64,000 nucleotides of DNA from Mesodorylaimus sp. YZB2_4 (taxonomy: Eukaryota > Nematoda > Enoplea > Dorylaimida > Dorylaimidae). Positions within the stretch are counted from its first letter, which is position 1. Each line of letters opens with the position of its first letter. The stretch is from contig JASANH010001726.1 of NCBI GenBank assembly GCA_030248295.1, forward strand, positions 558,001-622,000, given 5' to 3'. The position numbers and the translations under genes are program-made. Under the pieces are notes generated by a model that made no database searches, was not told the origin of the DNA, and saw nothing but the letters and a program-made list of their open reading frames with translations. Positions 1 through 11,700 of the stretch are shown here, piece after piece.

Positions 1-1877
1 AAATATAAAAATTGACGGGAATTCAATTTCATTTTCAAAATAACAGCATTTAAATATTGGCGGCACATCAAAAAGCTGTAGACGATGATGGCGAGATGGA
101 AGGGACATTGTCGGATTGGACATAAACTTGAAGTGACAGCTTACGCTGCAAAAGGGATTTCCTGACACTCAAAGAAGAGCCTAAAAATAAATTATGGACC
201 TTGCAGATTTCACCATTCGAGGATCGCGTTGTAACCAAGCGTATCGAGAAGGTCACATACTGTACCAGTATGTGTTGCATGCGAGCGAGAGATTTTTAAG
301 AGCGCAGGCGGCAGTAGTTCGGAATAATTCGAACGACGGCAAATAAAGCGAGCTGAACAGCAGGTACAAGAAATTTACTGTCTGCTGTAAACGACCGCAC
401 GACCAGCTTCGGCCAAACCGCCGAACTGGTAAAACCAAACCAGGACCGCACCTGAACCAACCTGCATCTTATTTGTGCTCTGTGCCTTTTGTCGTATTGC
501 GACTACAGCGTATCGCCTTTTGTCGAAACGACGACAGTAATGGCCCCTCGAGAAAGGACGACACCATGCAGTTAGGCGCCATATGGGATGATCGAAGTCG
601 AAGGTGGCTGCCAAGAATTAAGAACAGCTTATAAAGTCTAATTGAGCTTGTTCTAATACCCCTTGGCTCATCCCCACACCCTTCCCCCCCCCCCCCCCCC
701 CAAAAAAAAAAAATTTGGGCACCCTCAAACAGTGAGATTCACAACAACTTGAAACGCAGGCTTGAGAATGAATCGCTTTGTTATTTTTTTTAAGGTAATG
801 CTGTTTGTGGAAAAACTTATTAAAATTGTGTGCAAGGTGTAGAAGCGGTGTTTCCTCACGCAAGCTGTGAGATACCAACAAAATAGAGCCTACCATCCCT
901 CAGACACAGGGGAAAAGAGAAACAGATACACTGAGCTCATACAATGCCAATTTGGTAACTAGTTTAGACGAATTCGAGCTCTATTCTTGTTGACGAACTA
1001 ATTTGTGACGTATGTCGACGAGATAGAAGGGCCTTCTCGCTCATTGATCATTGAATCGAATGACCTAATGCGACATCACGTACACAGCTGGCGTACCTTC
1101 TACAAACCAAATGTCTCCTGGGGCTTCACATTTGACGATAAAGAATACGACTACTAGCGGACGCCCGAGCCCAGTGAAACGTTCGAGGACATGTGATACC
1201 CGTACACAAGCGGCGAAGACTGAAATCAGTCGAGCATATCAAGAATTAGTTGTGATCAGCGAATCTTTGGCCGACGTCGACCCTCCTGCTGGAGCTCACT
1301 AGTAAACCGATATTGTTTAGAGCCAAGACCGCGTGATCATATTCAACGAGTTTGGTCAATTATTCAAGTCAAACAAAGGTAAAGTAACCAGTTTTAAAGA
1401 AATGATAGAAGACGTGCTAGTGTTTCAGTGGATAACATTTTCTTCCTACCACACCATACTGTGTCGAGTAGTGATTAATTTCCTCCCCGTCATTGGCTCC
1501 CTTCTCTTCAATAGGCCATCTGACCAGCAGACTGGTCGGGCCATGCATCACGCTCCCACATTCGTGGTAGTTTTATGAGCTCTGTCACAAAATCAGCGAA
1601 AAAGTTTTCTAAGCATGAAAATCCTGACTGGAAACTATATCCAGAGTGCAAGTAATAAGCGAGCTCGGCTATATAGCATAACACAATTAAATAATATATA
1701 ATGCGGGGAGAGTTTTTGAGGGGAAGTTACACCTTCGTAAAACAGGGAAACTGAATGACATTAGATAAGAAAAGTGAATATCATATCTTGCCATTTGTAC
1801 CCTATTTATTTCTTATCTACATAAATGCCTCTCGTGAATTGTGCACGAAGCACCACTAAGTTTTCGATCCTTACAAC
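1..1877. other. Intergenic, no gene seen
   Basis: Only short overlapping open frames on both strands, none with a recognisable motif or a consistent chain of splice sites. The one notable object is the homopolymer tract near position 690, listed separately. The last part probably holds the 5' flank of the DEG/ENaC gene. Confidence 0.6.
684..713. repeat. Poly(C)18-poly(A)12 tract
   Basis: An uninterrupted run of 18 C directly followed by 12 A. A second C18 run lies at 60447-60464 and a G13 run at 40899-40911. Such G/C runs are G-quadruplex-capable and are well known in nematode genomes; they are also places where read length errors are likely. Confidence 0.9.
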
Positions 1878-4126
1878 ATGCCAAGAAAATATCGCAACAC
1901 TACCACGCGTAAAAGATTGCCTTGTGCCATTCTTGCATTTTGCGTTTTCATTTTAGCCATTCCAATTATGTATGCCAAGTTTAATATCCGGGCGACACAA
2001 AATAATGAAGAATCTGCAATCTGCACAATTAACCCATCGGAAGCATACAAAAAAGGAAAGAAGAAAACGTGTAACAAATTGAGAAAAGCTGCCACTCAAA
2101 ATTTTATGGAATCCGTTTCATTGACTGGCCTTATCGAAGTCTATCACGCACCCAACCGAGTCGTGCGATGCATGTGGGCCCTAGCCCTGCTCACAGCATT
2201 CGGTCTGGTCCTTCGCCACGCATATCTTCTTGTATTTGATTACAAAAATCAAAACCAGCAACACGAGTTTACCCAACCGACTATCCAGTCATTCCGTTCC
2301 CGAAAGTCAGTGTTTGCGCCCCAACTGGCATCAATAAATCCTGGGCTGCAGAACACGTTCGCTTTCCGTTGCGAGAGCAGAAGTTGTTCGATAAATTGAG
2401 TGAAATTGAGAAAAGGGAATTCCTGAATACAGTTTACGCCCTGATGGGGACTGGCTACGAGTACATAATGGCCCACAGCGTTCACCCAAGTTCAACACCA
2501 TTTTACTTCGCTTACCAGCATATTCTAATGGATACTCTCAACGAGACTTGGTTCGATCCAGCCTCAGTACCTTCATGCCATCAAACCGTTTCTAACTGCC
2601 AGTTAGCTGGAGTTGCATTCGACTGCTGTGAAAATGCTACTACACAGATTTTTGATGAAACAGCTTGCTTCGATTTGAGGGTAAGTAATGTCTTGGTAAA
2701 TATTGTGTTTTCTCGAAAGTCTGCCCGAGGATTCATGGGGGCAGTAACGATTTGCTTCCAGAAAACCTTCAGGGACAGACCCAGAACCAAGGATCGAATT
2801 ATTTCTGCCGCGAATAAAATCCCGGAGGGCCCTGCCTGAGCCCTAAGTTCTTGGGTCCTGGAACATATTCGAGAGGAATTTCTGTGACAGCTTGTTTATT
2901 CGGAAGTTGCAATGAATTTCAACTTAAGGTTGATGAATTCGACATTCTTCAAAGTCGTGGCCGCCCCACCATGGCACCTGTTACATTTACGTTCGATGTG
3001 AAGATGGATTGGAACTACATTCTTCCTTCGACTAGCGTCAATGGCTTCTTGCTGCACATCAATGACCCGGCTACGTTATTCGATCGCCCAATCGCCGTCC
3101 CAGGGGGATCGCATGCCATGATCGACCTTTCTTATCCAGTACTGTTCAAGGACACAACATTCTGCTTCGACCACAAGATGCCCGATACCAAGTTGGGCCC
3201 ATACGACCCTTGCGGGCTGTACTGTCTGCATGATCGCTCCATCATCGAAATGGTCAGACCATATCTTGGTTGCACATTTCCCTGGGGAGCTTATGTCCCG
3301 AACTCCACTGATCAGTGCACAGGTGCACAGCTCCTCACCCTCAAAATGCTCATCACTCATGGAAACGACAACGCTGGGGGAGCTGAGGATGTGTTCGTAA
3401 GCTACTTTAAAATTGATACTTTTTCGGTTATGCACAGCAGGCTAGATCTAACCAGGAAATGACGTGACGTTTCTCAGCCCAATCGAACTTTATACATGGC
3501 ATTGCACCATTGTAATAAACGGTATTTTAAAATCCTTCATTCAATAATAAATATGTCATACACATTCGATTCCTTAGAGGTAACTATGCAGTTTAAATTA
3601 TGAAGACGCATGTCCATATTCATGTTTTACCACATCACTAAACACTCGTTCTCGGGGGTGAAGAGACACATTATACGCGAAATTATTCAATGAGAAGCAG
3701 GACATACATTATTGCGCCATGTAGCGTGGTTTTACTAATCTTTTTTGTCCAATCTAGCGAAAGAAACTGTTTGACATAACCCACAGCACTACCGAGTGTC
3801 TGCCATTGTGTGAACGTTGGAGATTCTCACCAAAACCCAGCTACTCCCGGTGGATGTGGCCGGACTACACGACGCCAGATGGTAACCAGGAGGATAACAT
3901 GACTAGAAGTCGAGTCACAGTGTACATCGGATCCCCATATTATATGCTTCGCGTTGAGCAGAAACTGTCACCATTTTATAACACATTTTTGCTGATCGAT
4001 GATGTGATTGCATTATACGTAGGCTTTTCAGTCATCACTTTAGCTGAGATAGTCTTTTATGGCGTTAAACTGTGTTGGGTATATTGGAAAACTAGGAAGA
4101 CGGCTACTAGAGTGGGTCAGGCCTAA
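1878..4126 (+). CDS. DEG/ENaC family sodium channel, frame broken
   Basis: Subunit of an amiloride-sensitive-type cation channel at the plasma membrane. The N-terminal region has the family layout: a short motif (SVSLTGLIEVYHAP), then TM1 near codons 95-115. A post-TM1 motif PFPKVSVCAP follows, but in a different frame. The Cys-rich extracellular part runs through DETACFDLR (donor at 2681) and the block 2848-3396 (SVTACLFGSC, FCFDHKMPD, DPCGLYCLHD). The last exon, 3758-4126, carries TTECLPLCERW and TM2, with the pore-type motif LYVGFSVITLAEIVFY. The intron 3397-3757 is well supported (gtaagc, tctag, phase 0). Two problems remain: TM1 and PFPKVS are out of frame by one base near 2240-2290 with no possible intron, and 2762-2847 has a stop in each relevant frame unless an acceptor at 2847 is used. 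It is a recent pseudogene, a polymorphic allele, or carries an assembly indel. The first 40 codons hold an extra hydrophobic segment that may not be coding. Confidence 0.8.
2681..2847 (+). other. Intron of DEG/ENaC gene, acceptor uncertain
   Basis: A near-consensus donor (TTGAGG then GTAAGT) follows the codons for CFDLR. The best-looking acceptor (TTGCTTCCAG, ending 2761) leads to a TGA at 2837. An acceptor ending at 2772 gives a family-like frame that is cut by one TAA. An acceptor ending at 2847 (CCCTAAG) avoids stops. Transcript data would decide. Confidence 0.45.
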
Positions 4127-5587
4127 GTTATGGACTATGTTCTCTCCTTGTTATATGCACGTAAGTGAATTTGTTTTGGCCAATTGATATTCGTAATTCG
4201 ATTGCTTTATTAGGTATATACCGCAGATATCTTGTACTTGTTTTGTCGTCCTCACAGTATGTTATAAATGTATATACACTGCATATATGTCATGATATAC
4301 GTTTGTTAGCCATATTATCCCATTGTCTCCCCCAAAGCAAAGGCGCAAGACTCGACTTCTCAGCTCTAACGACTCTCACATATAATGAATATGATCGCAA
4401 CAAAACTGACCGCACATGGTATAGCGACATTTTCGAAGCAGCAAGTTTTTCAAAAACTTTGAGGGCAAAACCCCATTTTGCCTCTATCCAGCCAGCAGTC
4501 AAGCCAATGAGGCAACCAGCACACACAGCAGCGTCCCTCTGCGTTTTTGCATTAGGAGCACCTCCACGCGAGGGTAACCTAGACTGGGCACCGACTTCCG
4601 CGGACGAAGGCGGGCGGGCTTCAAACCGTGTCGGCGTTGGACAGCCGAGACTGTCTCCTCGTTTGGCTTCCGTCTCTCCGCTCGGAGCACCATGACGGTC
4701 CTGGGTGACTCACCCACGGCTTCGCGTGCAAGGTCAGCGAGGATTTATGGTTCGCAAACAAACCTCCATCACTTGGAACTGAACCCGGGACAGGCCCGGC
4801 CGAAGCCATATGCGGAGAGACACATGCCGAACCGCTGCTCCGCCGCGGCAGCCGGGAGGTTGAGTTGCTGAAAAACCTTGGCGTGGTGATCGCATTGTGC
4901 AGACACGAAATTTGAAATAGAAGAAGCAGGTTCCAACTAAACAGAGCAGCGCACGCTCTTGTGTTGTTGTTCAGATAGTAGACAGCAACTCACAATCAAT
5001 CACTTACATCATGCCAAGATATTATGTTGCGCTGTACGTGCCCAGTATATAAAAAGCAAGTTTACGTCAGTGGTTTTTGATGTTGACAACACTAGCGCTA
5101 CTAGCAGACCCAATGAACCAGTTTTCCTAGCCTATTTCTACGTAGTCGCTAAATGCGGTGTCCCTGAATTCTGATCTAATTGTAAGTTTTTATCCTGTGA
5201 CGTGTGATTTTAGATTTGACTCTGTCTGAACCAGAAACCAGCTAATTAAAAAGAATGCAACAGTTATCAATTTTGAAGCCTCTTTGACTAGCGCTTGGGT
5301 CAACATGCATCTTACACCAACGCATACACGTAGAGTGCTGCACCAAATACCAACCTCCTCGCTAGTGTGGCTGGTTATGATCACGAGTGAGTCACATCAG
5401 TCAAGGCCCAGTGACCGATCTTTACTGTTTACTTTACCAAGTACAATGACCTGTTATCACGCCCGCTGCACACCATTTTGTGTGGTTCAGTGCGTTGTCA
5501 GCTCAAAAGATCCGTGTCGTCAATAGAGAAAACACAGAATTTGAAAGAAATCTGCGTCTCTGTTGGTTCTTATCACCATTTTTTGTA
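4127..5587. other. Intergenic with dispersed repeat
   Basis: No gene seen. 4490-4860 is a GC-rich block repeated at 60420-60760 and listed separately; the rest is AT-rich sequence without motif. Confidence 0.55.
4490..4860 (+). repeat. Dispersed repeat family 1, copy 1
   Basis: This block and 60420-60760 share ordered phrases: GCACCGACTTCC/ACACCGACTTCC, GAGGCGGGCGGGCTTC-like, TCGTTTGGCTTC, TGGGTGACTCACC, GGTTCGCAAAC, ACCTCC, and ATGCCGAACCGCTG near the 3' end. The two copies differ at many scattered sites. The module TGGGTGACTCACC also occurs at about 43925. Size and GC content would fit an old SINE or a MITE; no terminal repeat was found. Confidence 0.7.
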
Positions 5588-6967
5588 ATGAGTTGTAAGC
5601 TACTTTCAAATCAAGCCATGTTCTGTCGTCAACGTTTCGGTCGTTGTTTTTGGTATATGTTTTTTATAAAAATTTTTCTCACTCTCTACTTCATATTGAC
5701 GCCACGCCTAAAAAATTCGTCCGATTCTCATAATATGAAAGACGATGTAGAAAAGCAATTTATTCTCTCTCAAGGTATACCATCGAAAATGCTAGAAAGG
5801 TTGATGGATAATTTGCAAGAGTATCAATCTCCAAATCAAAACGGCTTCGAATTACAAACATTTGACAACGATGCTTTGATTTATTCTGCATTTGTGGACC
5901 TCAGAAATGGAAACATGGGTTTTCCAAAGATAAGGATTTTAGCGATTTTGAAAAAAGAAGTTCCATTTTATTGCCATTTCTTCACAAAACAGGGAGAAAA
6001 TTTTACAACTGCGGTTACATTTTATAAAATGTCGGAACATCATCAGAAGGCATACAAAGTGTTTTTTCTGTCTTGTACCATACCTGCTAAACAATTATTA
6101 TTTCCTTGGAATTTAGACAACTTTGTACTCGAAAAAAAATTTTCAGGTTCTCAAAAACGAGTTGCTGTAAGCAATATAATTACTGATGAAGTAATAACGG
6201 AACGCAGTCCCAAAAGAAATTTCACAGTGTGTGTCCCCACGTTATTTGGAAATCAATACTCGACTAATTATTTGGTAGAATTCATCGAAGTCACTCGACT
6301 TTTAGGAGCGTCTCATCTTGTATTTTACGTAACACCAGACTCATACAGAAATTATAAAAAAATACTCAATTATTATAATCGAAATGGTTTAATAACTTAT
6401 TTTAACATTTCCTTGCCTCCACCTGTCGATTCAGCTGTGTGGAACTACGCTCAGCTTCTAGTAGCTAACGACTGCCTGTACAGAAATGCAGGGCACAGCA
6501 ACTTTGTCATTTTTAATGACTTAGACGAATATTTTGTGCCTTACGCTGACGATAACTGGAGTGATCTTTTCGAAAGGCTTAGATTACGGGAACGCAATGA
6601 AGCGATTGTTGGCTATGCAATCCAGGCGTATTATTTTCCAGTGACAGAATGGGAAGTGGAAAATGGTACAGTTGTAGAGAAATCAATAATGGCCAATGGG
6701 AAGCCTGATGACAGGTTAACAAAATGCATCGTTCGGCCTGAACGTATATTTGATCAAGGAATCCATCATGTCAGTCGAGTGGTAAAAGATCACTACAAAA
6801 CACAAAAATTAAATATAACTGTCGGCGCGTTGCATCATTATAAAACCCGCATAATTGGAAGAAGTGGAAAGTATGGCGAGAAGAAAAGATTGGCGGAGCT
6901 GGTCGAAAAGAAACCCGACATTAAAACAGTTTTGCAAAATCTTGGCAAGGCTGTCAAGAAAGGTTAG
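5588..6967 (+). CDS. Glycosyltransferase family 92 (DUF23) protein
   Basis: A 459-residue, single-exon type II membrane glycosyltransferase of the Golgi. The ATG at 5588 is chosen because it places a signal-anchor helix (residues about 17-36, FWYMFFIKIFLTLYFI) right after a short basic, Cys-containing tail; the frame is open for 108 further upstream bases but without a better start. The GT92 catalytic region begins near FTVCVPTLFGNQY (about residue 214). It contains the metal-binding D-x-D-type motif FNDLDEYFVP, the downstream block KCIVRPERIFDQGIHHV, and HHYKTRII near the end, all typical of the family. Several N-x-S/T sites are present. GT92 members transfer galactose to core fucose of N-glycans in Caenorhabditis; the acceptor here is unknown. 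All key motifs are intact. GT92 genes are strongly expanded in nematodes. Confidence 0.88.
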   Translation: MSCKLLSNQAMFCRQRFGRCFWYMFFIKIFLTLYFILTPRLKNSSDSHNMKDDVEKQFILSQGIPSKMLERLMDNLQEYQSPNQNGFELQTFDNDALIYSAFVDLRNGNMGFPKIRILAILKKEVPFYCHFFTKQGENFTTAVTFYKMSEHHQKAYKVFFLSCTIPAKQLLFPWNLDNFVLEKKFSGSQKRVAVSNIITDEVITERSPKRNFTVCVPTLFGNQYSTNYLVEFIEVTRLLGASHLVFYVTPDSYRNYKKILNYYNRNGLITYFNISLPPPVDSAVWNYAQLLVANDCLYRNAGHSNFVIFNDLDEYFVPYADDNWSDLFERLRLRERNEAIVGYAIQAYYFPVTEWEVENGTVVEKSIMANGKPDDRLTKCIVRPERIFDQGIHHVSRVVKDHYKTQKLNITVGALHHYKTRIIGRSGKYGEKKRLAELVEKKPDIKTVLQNLGKAVKKG

Positions 6968-8785
6968 TGGAGAAAACTTATTCTGTACTCATGATATAAC
7001 AAAGTTTGGCTGTACGGATCAATTTTCTTAGCGCTACTACAATCACTTGTATACTGTATTTTATTACGATCCTTATGCTAGTGCATATACTACAATACCT
7101 ACAGTACAGTGCTTATGCAATGTGCGAAGCATATATAGAACATACTTCATCCCAAGAACTTTTGGGTGAAATTTTACAAGGTTATGACATCGAGGTCAAA
7201 ATTACGGAAGGCACAAAACGGACGGAAGAGGAATTTGCTGCTTGTAAACGGGCATATCAATAATGGCCGGGTGATCGCGCTCACACTTTTTAGGGTGACA
7301 GCATCCGCACCCGATCCCGGTGAATCAGAAGCGAGGCAGCAAGCCGTCCACCTCCTGACCAGTCTTCTGGTCATTGAATGAAAGACAGGGAAAGTATTGT
7401 ATAGGTGCAGCTATAGTGTATAGTTATACGTATGTATGTACGTGCAGTACATGCCATCGCAGGTTGGTGAAAGGTTGGTTGCGGCACAGCAAAATTACTA
7501 AATTAATCATCGCAATATAAATGCGCCCTTCCAGAGAGCTCACGATTCAGTCTTGTGCGAGCGTGTTTTGCCCTTAAAAGTATTCTTGGTGACAAACTGC
7601 TGTGGCGCGTCACTAAAAATATTTACAGTCACTAGGTGCGTCACTAAAAATATTTGTAGATAACAGTCTTTTTTGTTTGCTGATGATTTAGTTTGCTAAC
7701 GGCTTACAATAGTTTGGTACGGAAACAGGAGTGATGAGAAGCGAGCAAGAAAGTGACTAAGTGATACTCTTTGTACATAAAAAATAGTAAAACCATTTTG
7801 TTATATTATCACCAACATCGATATATTGTGCTTTACAAACTTTGGAAAAAATGTTTATACCGTTATTTATTTTAACTTCCATTTCTTGTATCATTGGTTC
7901 ATCAAGTATCACCTTGCTATGCTCGCCCGAATAGTCGCGTGCAAACAAGTCTTTGCGAGCATGCCAGTTGTGCCCTAGTATACTGTACTGTGTCATTACG
8001 AACTGATACAAGTATGCATGTCCTACTGCCTCAAGTCCAGGAAAATTGAATTGCATAAGATTTTAATGTTTTGAAGTCTTCAAGTATTTTTTGACTATGA
8101 CTGTAGGCAAAGTCGCTAATACAATGGCATTCCAGTGGAAGAAACTGCCAAACAGAAAGTGCAGGAACAAGGACAGACGTGAAATAAAATAGAACAGGCT
8201 ATAGGCCCCATGTCTGGGGCGGTTTCAGTTCAGTCATGATGAAACAAAGTTAGTCATCGAGCTAAGGCATATCTGGTCTAACTGTGTCATCAATATTGAG
8301 ACCACTGCATCAGAGTATAATTCGACCATGCCATACCTTTTTGACTGATACAGAATTTTTCTATTTACCAGTATGCAGACTCAACGCGAATTGGTAGGAA
8401 GACGGGAGAACGAAGAACGTATTGGGTCTTTGCTGAGAGCCCTTGCTGAACAATGTGTTACAAGGAACACTGTCAGAATTATGCCAGCTTACTTCAGAAG
8501 AGTGACGCTTATCATCAGTGAATCATATGCCTAACAGCCTCAATTTGAAGTGACAGCCTGCTGATTGAAAAGCACAAGCGTACATCCATGTTCATGCATG
8601 CTTAAAACTATGCATTGGATATTGATAACAGTGTGTGTGAGTGAGACTGTGGCTACTGATAACGCCGGGTCACCAAGCAGTTCGACCGATTTGTACGAGT
8701 CGAAAATAATTGAATGTTTTTTACACATCACATATTAAAATTCTAGTGTGCACAGTACCATTTTGCATAGCAAACGCACATGAGT
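6968..8785. other. Intergenic, one doubtful open frame
   Basis: No convincing gene. A 99-codon open frame on the minus strand (8056-7757, starting MQFNFPGLEAVGHAY) has ordinary amino-acid composition but no domain I recognise and no clear splice partners. The words TACTGTA and TACAGTA occur several times (for example near 7051, 7108 and 7980). Confidence 0.5.
7757..8056 (-). CDS. Hypothetical open frame, possibly an exon
   Basis: Ninety-nine codons from an ATG to a stop, rich in aromatic residues, including YQFVMTQYSILGHNWH and SGEHSKVILDEP. I do not recognise the family. It lies just downstream of the formin stop on the same strand but is not needed to complete that protein. Chance occurrence cannot be excluded. 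Confidence 0.25.
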   Translation of the reverse strand: MQFNFPGLEAVGHAYLYQFVMTQYSILGHNWHARKDLFARDYSGEHSKVILDEPMIQEMEVKINNGINIFSKVCKAQYIDVGDNITKWFYYFLCTKSIT

Positions 8786-11700
8786 TCATCTATCTCTGCA
8801 CAAACTGTCAGTATGCTTGTGTCGAATGCGCCTGTTAGAATTATGATCGATATCAATTTTCACGTCGTCATGACCAGCATCAAATTCTTCCAAATCAGTT
8901 TCTTTCATCATTTCCATATTGCAATCGTTCAATGACGAATTCATTGCTTCCGTTGAAGTTTTTCGCCTGATCACTGTCCCTCCATTTGACCAATTACTGT
9001 TTGATGATTTCAATTGCTTGCGTTTTGTAGACAGCCGAAAACTGCGACGTTGTCGAGGGCCACAAATAATAATTTCATTGATGCTTCCATTGCGACCACC
9101 TCCCCGGCGTTGGTCCATGGCCAATAGGACTGAAGTTAACAATTCTTCGTTGACATCAGTCACCGCTTTTTTGCTTATTCGACCGCTACGTCTTGCACGC
9201 TGGTTCAAGCCGTTTATGCAAGGAGAATGCATAGCGCCAGTGACAGTTGGTTGTCGTTTAGTTCTTGCCTAAAAGTCATCACATACTCCTTTATATTCTG
9301 ATGCTGCTGTAGATATTACTCGACACGAAAGCTATCCATATGTTCTACTGCATGCCGACCGCATGGGGGTTATATGATTTTTTTACTTTATTATGCAGGT
9401 ATAGGCTCAGGAGCTGCACGATTTTCTCGGGTCTAATACGATTTTGAAGGGGTTGTGAGTCGATAGCCATTTTGAAGGTTTCTTACAGAACCCAACAAGT
9501 ACCACGTATTTGACGATTAAAACTACAATAATATATACTGTACTGATTGTGTATGAGTGTTACTAAGGGCCTTATGTCTTTTTTTGTGGGTACAGTAAGT
9601 ATAATACAAACGCCTGATACTCAGAATTAATGTGGGCTGCCATCCTATACTAGCAGTACTAATCTTACCTTTGTCAGCGTCAGGTTCCTCATCTCCTGCT
9701 CGTGCCTTTTCCTTGTAAGCTGAGTTTCCACAATGGTGAATTGATTTAGAAATTGGGAAAAATACCCAAAAAATTCTGAAACGTTCAACGTCTCCGCAAA
9801 GTGTTCTTCTGGTGCATAGGCTTTGCAACAAGCAGCAAACTGAAAAAAAAGTTTTCATAATAATTTCTGACTTTTACGTCAGAAAGTACACAGCACTTTT
9901 CAATGTGTGTCCAAGAACATTACCGCGTTTTTCATTTCCTTAAAGCCCAGTTCCAATGTGGAGTAGTTTTCATTGTATTCAGCTAACAATGGAGTTCCGA
10001 CCTTCGTGAACATGTCTTGTTGGCTATTGTTCCCGTTCTCGCTCCCTTTCAATTCAGCAGTCAACAACTTGAGCCCGTCTCCCAGCTTGTCCATGTCCAC
10101 TCGAATGTCTGTGCCACTAGAAAGCAAGGAAGCGGGAAGTGCGAGAATTCGAAACAAAGAGCCTCTCGAAACACTGCTTACCTGATCTTGGCAGCTTCCA
10201 TGCACACGGCCGTCTCTTGTAACAATCCGAATACGTCAGGCATAGCCTTGCGACAGAATTCAACCAGGTAGTGCATCAAGGTATAATCACTGCTGAGACA
10301 CGATTTCACGTCGTGCAATACGGCCAGCACAGACAAATGGAATCCGCACGCATCGCTTGATCGTTTCGATTGATTCAGATAATTGCCCAAAGCTAACACA
10401 GTGGCTAAAATTTTTCTGAGACGTTTTGATCCCAAGACACGCCTCGATGCTGATGTGATTGCTAAAAATATTTTTCATTTTACTATGTTGTAGTTGGAGA
10501 ACATTTTTTGACATACTTGCAATATTTTTTGTTGTTTCTTCAACAGTTTCTTTGAACAATTTTTTGAAGCACAAGCATCGAAGCCGATGTTCGTATCTTC
10601 TTATTCTAAACTTGCAGAGAGAAAGTGTAAAAAACAAAGACATCTTGTTTGTTCAATGGAATAAATTGAACTAGTTTTAAATGTTTAATAAGCGACAGGC
10701 ATTCATGCATGAAAAGAGGGAAAAACATTTTATCTGATTGTTGAAATACAGGAGAAACAAAATGAGAAAAACGGGTCATCTGATGAAGTTGTCTTTATGG
10801 AGTTCTCTTGGCCTTAATTCAGAATCACGCAAACCACTTTTACGCACTGAAAATTTAAATCTGACTTACGTAGAAATTTCAATGAAAAATTTATCCGCTG
10901 GATGAAGTATTTCTTTCGAGTTGGCATAAGGTAGCAGTAATTCGATTTCTTCTTTCGTGGGAATAAATTTCAGGAGCTAAAACGATTTTTATTGAAGGTG
11001 TTTGAAAACGATTCGGCAACTGCTTCAGTTGACAGATGCTGAAGCTACAACATGCTGAAAGCCCTTACCTGCTCGGCCATATCTTTGGGAATACGATCCG
11101 CATGATCGAATGATAAAACAGCGTCTTTTATTTCCCGGTCGCTCAATTTTAGCTTTGAAAGCAGAATAGCACAATTCTGAGCTCGCCGAGCATCTAGGAC
11201 GCTGACTTCTCGAATCATGCTGCAGACACTAAGACGGCTGCGAATTGTACCGAAGGGATCCTAAAAGAGGTAGTGGAAATTTTCTGGTTGGCAACGTCAA
11301 AATTTGGTTGCCATAACTATGTGATGTCTGATTGAGGTGACAGTGCGCATACAGTGTGGACCTGTAAAAAGATACTATATCTGCCTTTCCACTGATCGAA
11401 GTTGGGTGCTAATCAGGCCAGATGCAGGCCAAGTCTAAGAACATTAAATTTTTGTGTTTCACATTCACGATCATGACAGAATTTTTACGAGTAAAACCTC
11501 TTGAAGATAAAAAAATCTATTAATTTTGCTCTCTCTACTCGGGCACAATTTTAAGTAATCTAGGATTTGTAAACTTGCACAGTAAACTTGCCTAGGAACC
11601 TTGGTCTTTCATCAGCTGGGCAGTTTTGTACATACTGTAGTTTTTGCCAGTTTGAAGTGCCTGATCAAATTCAAAAATTTTAAAATGTCGGCCGAAAAGT

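Noticed and set aside
375-614. Overlapping minus-strand frames near the window start
   Set aside because: Mutually overlapping, no motif, no splice sites in consistent phase.
2773-2850. TAA read as Gln in the DEG/ENaC gene (alternative genetic code)
   Set aside because: All other genes in the window end at normal TAA, TAG or TGA and contain none inside. A different acceptor or a mutation explains the stop.
9973-10271. Plus-strand frames at 10 kb
   Set aside because: Antisense shadows of formin FH2 exons.
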